64,000 nucleotides of DNA from Brassica napus. Its lineage: Eukaryota > Streptophyta > Magnoliopsida > Brassicales > Brassicaceae. How positions within the stretch are numbered: the first letter of the stretch is position 1; each line of letters begins with the position of its first letter. Under the pieces are notes generated by a model. That model was given only the letters and a program-made list of their open reading frames with translations, had not been told where the DNA came from and ran no database searches. The DNA lies in NCBI RefSeq assembly GCF_020379485.1, contig NC_063437.1, positions 15,091,726 through 15,155,725 on the forward strand, read 5' to 3'. Positions 58,140-64,000 of this stretch are shown here, in pieces. Made by a program: the position numbers and the translations under genes.

Positions 58140-58892
58140 TAGGGGTGTTCAATCCTGATTTCGATTCGGTTTTTTCGTTTTTTGGTATTTTGGTTTGTAA
58201 AAGATAGCTACTATATGAAAAATATATCTACTTTAGTTTGGTTCGGTTTATATACCTTTAGTTTTCGGTTTATTCAGTTTTATACCAAAATACCATAAAT
58301 ATATTTATCTTTTATTACATTTTGTTTCAAAAAAATATATTTATATTTTATAATTTTGTAAATTTTAATCTAGATAATTAAATATTGGATCTAATAAAAC
58401 ATGAAAACATTTTAAATTTTAAAATAGACTATTTTTATTTTATTTAAAATAATTAGTAAACATATTAATTTAATAAAAATAATATTTTATGTAGAATAAA
58501 AAATTAAAAATCCTTAATATTATTAATAATATCCTCAATAAAAAATTTAAAATTATGCTTTATTTAGTTTGATAAAAAATGAAAAAATAACTTTTTACTT
58601 AAAAAACAAAAATATTAAATTACTAAATCATAATTTTAGGTATGAAGATCATATTAATAAATAAATTATGTATATAATATTAATTATATTATATAATTTA
58701 CATATAAGTATACTACTATATTTTCATTATTCTGTTTCTTTGGTTTGATCGTTTATATACAAACTATATCTATAAATCGCGATTTCTTAAAAATACTTCC
58801 ATTCGGTATATTCGGTATTACCAAATACAAACCATTTTCTTTATTTCGGTTCGATTTTAATTAGTTCAGTTTTACCAGACTAAACATCCCTA
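58140..58892. mobile_element. hAT-like element with TTCGGT subterminal repeats
   Basis: The left end taggggtgttcaatc and the inverted right end tagggatgtttagtc form an imperfect terminal repeat. Both arms carry several ttcggt/ttcggtt words; the middle is very AT-rich. Flanking 8-mers do not match well, so it is older or its borders are slightly off. Confidence 0.6.
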
Positions 58893-58949
58893 AATAATTT
58901 AGACTACAAAAGTGTGTATTTGTGTTATCTACTTATGATCGGATTGGTG

Positions 58950-59210
58950 AAGATGGTTTCAGAATCAGAAAATGGTCATCATTTGAAAGTTATTTGGAAG
59001 ACATTAAACTTTTAAAAAGAAGTTTCCTCAACTCAGACATCGTTCATGTACTCTGACGGAGAACGTACGAGCGGATAGCTTAGCACGCAGTGGTAGGAAA
59101 CAGTCGTCTTTTATCGTTCACATGGATGCGGAATTACCGAATTGGTTTACAGAGTCAATATGAGTCTGTAAATGTTTTTTGCTGTCATAAAAAATATATA
59201 TATGATCAGA
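58950..59210 (+). pseudogene. second LINE 3' end: RNase H-like fragment
   Basis: Codons 59053-59163 read LTENVRADSLARSGRK, then SSFIVHMDAELPNW and a stop: the ADSLAR and HMDAELP signatures that close plant LINE RNase H domains. The frame upstream is broken by shifts. A tail with tcataaaaaa follows near 59190. It is unrelated in position to the fragment at 49908. Confidence 0.7.
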
Positions 59211-59504
59211 TTGGATTTTTTATATTAATTTACACTTGTAACACTTTCTATATACTGCTAGGCTAGTATTTCTTCGGTTCTATAGTTCTTTTCAAATCTA
59301 CTTTTTAACAATTTTTATGTTTCTATTCTTTCTTACAAAAATGTATCTATTTCATCGTTACATTTTAGTTTAAACGCCCAATACTGGTAGCAGCTGATAT
59401 ATAGTTTTGTTACTCATAAACAAAACAAAAATTGTGGAATAAGTGAAAAGTTCACCATCATGATACAGAGCTTCAATGAAATTTTGGCACATAACTTAAA
59501 AATG

Positions 59505-59768
59505 GGTCGAATCAGGACCAGACCTCAACAAAAGCCCATCAAGCATGTGCTTGGGGCCTGACGAAGATATATATATTTTAGGGGCCAATTATAATCATAA
59601 AGAACATGTAGCTCTACTGGTAACATTGTTATATTTGTGGGAAAAGTCCCGAGTTCAAATCTTCTCAGCCACATCTTTTTACATTTTTACTGTTTTTAGA
59701 AACAAAAGGACCAAAAATATCATTTTGTTTGTAGGCCAATGTTTTTCATGTCCGGCCATGGGTCGAAC
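59505..59768. mobile_element. 248-bp hAT-like miniature element carrying a tRNA-like promoter pair
   Basis: Element 59513-59760. The ends caggaccagacct and, inverted, catggccggacat agree at 9 of 13 positions. The flanking 8-mers ggtcgaat (59505-59512) and ggtcgaac (59761-59768) agree at 7 of 8. Inside, tagctctactgg (59609-59620) fits an RNA polymerase III A box, and gagttcaaatc (59651-59661) fits a B box at about tRNA spacing. No tRNA cloverleaf was established. Confidence 0.6.
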
Positions 59769-59841
59769 TAACACAAAGTGATGGCATACAGACGGTCATC
59801 TATATTCCTACGTGGAACATTGAAAAGCTATTCTCATAAGT

Positions 59842-60781
59842 TTAGGTGGGGGTATTGGATTTAGAAATTTGATAGAATCAGAAGGAATTATAGTTTCCAT
59901 TAAATTCCACTGTTATTCAATTATGGATTTCATCAATTCTTTTAAATTCTTTTGTTATTGGATTAAGCATTTGGAATCATTCTTTTAATTACTTTAAATT
60001 CTGTTGTTATTCAATATTTGATAGATTTTGTAGTAATGGTATTTGATAAGAATTTAATGGAAAATGTCATGTATAAATGTAAAGGGTCAATTCTTTGCTC
60101 TTATGCAGAGATTTGTAATGAATCGTAAGAAAACACAAACAGTAGCATTTCTCTACTTCTCATTTTTCCAGAAGTACGTGAAGAATGAAGAGACCTTTGT
60201 GGATGATAATTAACGAGTTACCGGCATATATAAAGAACAACAATTAACAAATATAAAGTCAATGTTGCCTTGTTGCTGAAGAAACCCAGTGTCTGTTAAC
60301 CAAATCAAGATGCCTTCTGAGACTTTCGATTGTGTGCTTTCACACATCGTTGTTAAGAGCCTTTACGAACACAAGAGCAAGATAAAAAATGCAAATACTT
60401 GGAAAAAAACTATGGCAGAACTTAGAAGATATGTGGAGAGATGTTATGGTTTAGATGATCCATATATTTTATTTATTAGTATTATGATTTTAATAAATTT
60501 GCTACAATCCATAAACTATGTAGTACTAATTACTATTTTCTTTCAGTTTTAAGAATAAAATAAATTTTGTTACCTTTTTAAATACACAAGGATTCAAAAA
60601 TTTATAGAATTTAGAGGAATTAGTATTCTCTCAAATTTATGTATATTCTTTTAAAATCCATAATTGAAGTAAGCATAAGAATTAGATAAATGCATTAAAA
60701 TCTCATCAAATCTTTAAAAATACTGCAAAAGCTTTTCCTTATGAATTCTTTCAAATTCCTTGATTGAATACCACCCCCTTA
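59842..60781. mobile_element. PIF/Harbinger-type non-autonomous element (934 bp)
   Basis: Element 59845-60778 between TTA direct repeats (59842-59844, 60779-60781), the Harbinger target. The terminal inverted repeats align without gaps at 26 of 35 positions (ggtgggggtatt on the left, ggggggtggtatt-like, read as gggggtggtatt, on the right), and weaker similarity continues inward. The centre holds a separate stretch with its own reading frame. It directly precedes the larger Harbinger element, whose transposase could be what mobilises it. Confidence 0.75.
60310..60552 (+). CDS. unrecognised 80-residue frame inside the Harbinger-type element
   Basis: Starts at the ATG at 60310. About 55 residues have a normal protein-like composition (SETFDCVLSHIVVKSL, then KKTMAELRRYVERCYGLDD), after which the frame passes into AT-rich element sequence. 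A catatataaag box lies about 90 bases before the ATG. I do not recognise the domain. The likely origin is a captured host gene fragment, perhaps with its promoter; whether it is expressed is unknown. Confidence 0.35.
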   Translation: MPSETFDCVLSHIVVKSLYEHKSKIKNANTWKKTMAELRRYVERCYGLDDPYILFISIMILINLLQSINYVVLITIFFQF

Positions 60782-60914
60782 ATTAGTTGAAAACAATCAT
60801 TATAACATGTCAAAACTTATATTGATCAGATTTTTTTTTTTTGGCAAAGGTCGCATAGTGTAGAGTGGAGCATTGGCGTCAACTATCAACCGTTTAAGGT
60901 TCCGAATGGTAAAA

Positions 60915-61014
60915 GCAGATCAAGCAGTGCAGATCAAGCAGATCATGCAGATCAAGCAGGACAAGTGCAGATCAAGCGGATCATGCAGGAGAGATGCAGA
61001 TCAAGCAGAACAAG
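60915..61014. repeat. GCAGATCAAGCA-type short tandem repeats
   Basis: About eight imperfect copies of gcagatca(a/t)gc(a/g) in 100 bases, 125 bases past the transposase stop codon. The place suits subterminal transposase-binding repeats of the Harbinger element, but its terminal repeat was not located. Confidence 0.8.
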
Positions 61015-61138
61015 TTATGTTTCAAAGTTATGAATGGCAAAAGCAGTTCAAAAGTGCAGATCATATATTGAAACAATAAAGATTACACCAAAATATCAAA
61101 ACACATAATAAAAAATACATAAACAAAGGTAAAATAAT

Positions 61139-62380
61139 TTAATGATTTGCCCATAACATATCGGCAATGTTGTCTCTAATGTTTGTCATATGATCTCCAT
61201 CAGCCATATTTGTTGTCTCCATGTCACTTATTTCATTTTCAGAATCTTCGTTGCTGGTATTTGTATGTCCCATTTCTTCAACAAAATCTTCATCAAAATA
61301 ATTTGAAATTCTGATAAAATTATGCAATCCCATTGTAGCACTTACCACTCTTTTTTGAACTGCGATATCATATCTCGGAAATTCACTCAAAATCCTCCAT
61401 TTCTTCTTCCAAACTCCAAATGTCCTTTCAATAACGGAACGTAGAGATGCATGACATCGATTAAACAGTTCTTGTTTATTCTTAGGAGGAGGACCATTGT
61501 TGAAATGAGACATGTGATACCTAATAACACCATTCCGAGAAGATCTATATGGAGCCAAAAAACCTTGCTTATTCGGATACCCAGAATCAGCTACATAATA
61601 CTTGTCTCCTGGAGGCAAAGGAAAATCAGAATCACCGTCTTGTGCCATCGTGAGAACTGCTGTATCGTGACATGATCCGGGTGCTCCATTCCAAACATAT
61701 GTAAACAACATATTGAGATCACATATCGCCATGATGTTAAATGATGTCCTATCATGTCGATTCCAGTACATTCCTTGTAGTTCAGGCTTCACTTTAACAC
61801 ATACATGAACTCCATCCACAGCTCCTACAAATCCACTAAAATATGGCCAATATCTTCTGTCCATTTGCAGCCTTTCAGGAATTCGAAGTAGTTCTCGTCT
61901 TGTTGGAGTCTTAACATAATCACAAGCAAGTAACTCTGTCGCCCTAAGAACTTCAAAAAATTTTCTATTCACTGTCTCTTGTGTCCGTCCAAACCGTAAT
62001 CCAACATCTCTTTGAACTTCATTGTGCCCACAAATTCGCAAAAACATTGCCACACTCTCTTCAATGCTAACATTAAGAGTGGGATGTAAACCATATTTTG
62101 ATTCCAATATGACACATAAAGATCTGAAAACACCAAGAGACATTCGTAGTAACTGAAGACACGCAGCATCATCTTCCTGTAGTCGACGCCAAATATTTCT
62201 CCATCCTAAACCACCATCGGTTTGAGGTGCTCCTCTTTCAAAGAAACGATTGTAATAACTCAATGATGGTTGAATTATTAACTCTTCAAACTGCTTATTT
62301 TCTAAATTCCATAACTCAAGTCTTTCATCGTGATTTAGACTGTGGGGATTTTGTGATCGCAACTGACATATACGAAAAGC
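61139..62380 (-). CDS. PIF/Harbinger transposase (DDE, HARBI1-like)
   Basis: Open from 62380 to the stop at 61139, about 413 residues. A splice acceptor (attttcag) lies just before 62380, so a short 5' exon with the start codon probably lies to the right and was not identified; the TTG at 62362 is not the start. An N-terminal helix-turn-helix-like part is around ESVAMFLRICGHNEVQRDVG. The DDE_Tnp_4 nuclease core is complete: Asp in GAVDGVHV (183 counted from 62362), Asp in YYVADSGYPN (259) and Glu in SVIERTFGVWKKKW (312). It should cut and rejoin DNA at TTA/TAA targets. The C-terminal 50 residues are acidic. No internal stop or shift is visible, so it may be active. Confidence 0.88.
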   Translation of the reverse strand, partial: AFRICQLRSQNPHSLNHDERLELWNLENKQFEELIIQPSLSYYNRFFERGAPQTDGGLGWRNIWRRLQEDDAACLQLLRMSLGVFRSLCVILESKYGLHPTLNVSIEESVAMFLRICGHNEVQRDVGLRFGRTQETVNRKFFEVLRATELLACDYVKTPTRRELLRIPERLQMDRRYWPYFSGFVGAVDGVHVCVKVKPELQGMYWNRHDRTSFNIMAICDLNMLFTYVWNGAPGSCHDTAVLTMAQDGDSDFPLPPGDKYYVADSGYPNKQGFLAPYRSSRNGVIRYHMSHFNNGPPPKNKQELFNRCHASLRSVIERTFGVWKKKWRILSEFPRYDIAVQKRVVSATMGLHNFIRISNYFDEDFVEEMGHTNTSNEDSENEISDMETTNMADGDHMTNIRDNIADMLWANH

Positions 62381-62519
62381 CTGAAAATTTTAACCACAAA
62401 ATAAAAAATTAAATCAATGAGAAATATCCTTAATCAAAAATACAATACATAACAGACATTACAAAAGAAAATATAAAACAAAACATAACGACTACAAACA
62501 AAGCACGAATCTTATTAAG

Positions 62520-64000
62520 CTAGTTATCCGATGTGGAATCACTTTCTTGTGTTTCATTTAGATTTAGTCCTCGTTCAGTTCCCCAGATATTGAATAATCC
62601 TCCTCGTCTTCGTGGACGTGATGCTTTACTTGTAGAAGCATAGTTTGTGAATTCCGGTGAAACTCCTCTGATAACATTCTCGGAAACAGGAACTTCCTTT
62701 TCACGTGTTGTAGTTTGTACTTCTGTTTCTAGGGAAAATCCATGTTGAACATTTCTCGGAGGAATATATTGTGGAGCATCTTGTGATGATCCCCATTGAT
62801 GAGTGGTCGGTGATGATCCCCATTGAGGAACAGCAGATGTAAGACCCCATTGTTGAGTACTTGTTGATGAACCCCATTGTTGAGAATTTTGAGGCGCACC
62901 CCATTGTGGAAAAGGTTGTGTACCCCACTGCGGAACATTTGGCGGTGTACCCCATTGTGGAGCATTTGGCGGTGGACCACACTGCGGAGCATTTGAAGGT
63001 GAACTCCATTGCGGCGCATTTGGCGGTGTTCCCCATTGCGGGGCACTTGGAGGTGTTCCCCATTGTTGAAAACCAGAATTCCATTGCCCACAAGTTGGAC
63101 TACCAAACTTTTGGCCAGATTCTAACCGCTTTCCCACGAATTCGCCGTCCGGTGTATATCCACTAAGAGCTTGTAAAAACTTCAACTTATCTTCTGTGGT
63201 TCTTTCGGCTCTGTCAATAAAGTACTTACGCCAAAATCTTTCTTCTTTAAATGCATGAATGCACGCCCAATAGAAATTGGTGTCATTTGGAAGATCTATT
63301 GATTCGAATATCTTCACCGCATTATCGAATTCACTGTAATCATCTTCATCAAAAGAATTTGGACGTAGTTGTTGCAAACTTTGGCGCTGAAACTCTCTAA
63401 AACCCGTCATCGTATCTGTCAGAGTTGTCTCGAATGATTGTTTTCTACGACTTCCTTGGGATCCACTCCTGGCAGCGATCCGGGAGGTTCCTGCACCTCT
63501 TTGTGAACTACTTCCACGCCTTAGTCCACTTCGTTGTTGAACTCTAGAAGTAGGAATCTGAAAATGATCAGCAGCTGGTGAAGAATTCTGACGCAAATTC
63601 TCACGGGTGAACTGATTTGAATGACGCATTTCATCATCAATATTAACGCGATAGACTTCTTCGCTTTCTTGTGTCTCCTGGACCTGAGTGTCTTGCATAT
63701 CACCGCCATATGTTTCAGTTTCATCATTATTTTGACCATCATTCAGCAACTCTTCTCTTCTCTGGTGCAAGGAGTATTGAGATTGTGATTGGACGTCGTA
63801 TAATACGAAACATCGTTGCATCACATCCCAAAGCTCCGGTGGTTTTCGTTTAAATGATTTTACAATCCTATCTACCTGTTAATAAGATTATGTAGTTTTT
63901 AGCTTACAAATATTATAGATATGTTATTTTTTAAATATATTTTGGTTGTAATGGATATTGTTTGTACTTACTTCACGATCTTTCCACCATGAATCAGACG
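62520..64000 (-). CDS. PIF/Harbinger accessory protein with Myb/SANT-like domain (5' end beyond window)
   Basis: Two exons are visible: 63972-64000 (entering from the right edge) and 62520-63875, joined by a 96-bp GT-AG intron. The first codes for SDSWWKDRE, and the second opens with VDRIVKSF, consistent with the end of the Myb/SANT-like DNA-binding domain that Harbinger accessory proteins carry. Next come a Gln/Glu-rich linker and an Arg/Ser/Gly-rich patch. A conserved domain FWRKYFIDRAERTTEDKLKFL follows, then a Trp-Gly-Pro-Gln repeat and a C-terminal RRRGG patch. In this transposon class the accessory protein binds element ends and brings in the transposase. It lies 140 bases before the transposase exon, in the same direction. 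Host genes of the L10-interacting Myb type are related, so a domesticated relative cannot be fully excluded. Confidence 0.75.
62764..63092 (-). repeat. coding repeat, about 13 units of 8-10 residues with QWG
   Basis: Inside the accessory gene, the words ccccattg (coding Gln-Trp-Gly) recur every 24-30 bases. The protein reads as repeats of the type QWGTPPNAP, with drift to QWGSS...T near the C-terminal side. Unit length varies slightly and the frame is never lost. Confidence 0.9.

Noticed and set aside
59600..59670. Functional tRNA gene
   Set aside because: A and B boxes are present but I could not fold a complete acceptor and anticodon stem, so only a tRNA-like relic is claimed.
62701..63166. 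Other frames over the QWG repeat, including Met-Gly or Asn-Gly repeat proteins
   Set aside because: They are the same 24-30 bp repeat read in the wrong frame or strand; the frame with splice sites and conserved domain is the real one.

Overview
The window is plant nuclear DNA. Genes are sparse and split by GT-AG introns, spacers are AT-rich, and miniature transposons are common. The recognisable proteins match, from memory, a run of Arabidopsis thaliana chromosome 2 genes in the same order (about At2g28080 to At2g28220), and the transposons are typical of Brassicaceae. Protein divergence and the absence of several Arabidopsis genes of that block (I see no At2g28085, 28090, 28130-28150, 28210, and only one of the CHX7/CHX8 pair) fit a fractionated Brassiceae segment (Brassica, Raphanus or a relative). 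The species cannot be fixed from this sequence alone.

Layout. 1-12 kb: a UGT86A2-like glycosyltransferase cut by the left edge (-), an FkbM-type methyltransferase (-), alpha-L-fucosidase FUC1 (+) and the xylan glycosyltransferase FRA8/IRX7 (-). 12-24.8 kb: a long spacer, a single-exon nodulin-like/MFS transporter (+), a 5.4-kb spacer with a 114-bp GA microsatellite, and the iron-uptake regulator FIT (bHLH29, +). 26-36 kb: a CHX7/CHX8-type cation/H+ exchanger (-), about 4.7 kb of very AT-rich spacer, then chloroplast Cu/Zn superoxide dismutase CSD2 (+) with its coding-region miR398 site. 41-52 kb: the C2H2 repressor ZAT5 (+) and two tandem aspartic proteases (+) that share a duplicated promoter. 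52-64 kb: no host gene that I recognise. It holds Emigrant, hAT, LINE and Harbinger sequence and ends in a PIF/Harbinger transposon with an apparently intact transposase and an accessory Myb/SANT-like gene running off the right edge.

The genes are independent plant loci, not an operon. Links by theme: FUC1, FRA8 and the UGT act on glycans or glycosides, while FIT, CSD2 and CHX concern metal and ion homeostasis. The most informative structures are insertions datable against paralogous sequence. They include a hAT miniature element in one protease promoter with the empty site kept in its twin, a small hAT element in FIT intron 1, a GC-rich hAT-like element ending in a perfect palindrome just upstream of CSD2, and two copies of a Mutator-like miniature element with exact 9-bp target duplications. 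A minisatellite starts inside both protease coding ends and expands into the 3' flank. A duplicated promoter 2 kb from the CHX gene may mark a lost tandem copy. I found no CRISPR array, no prokaryotic feature and no convincing new multi-gene system.
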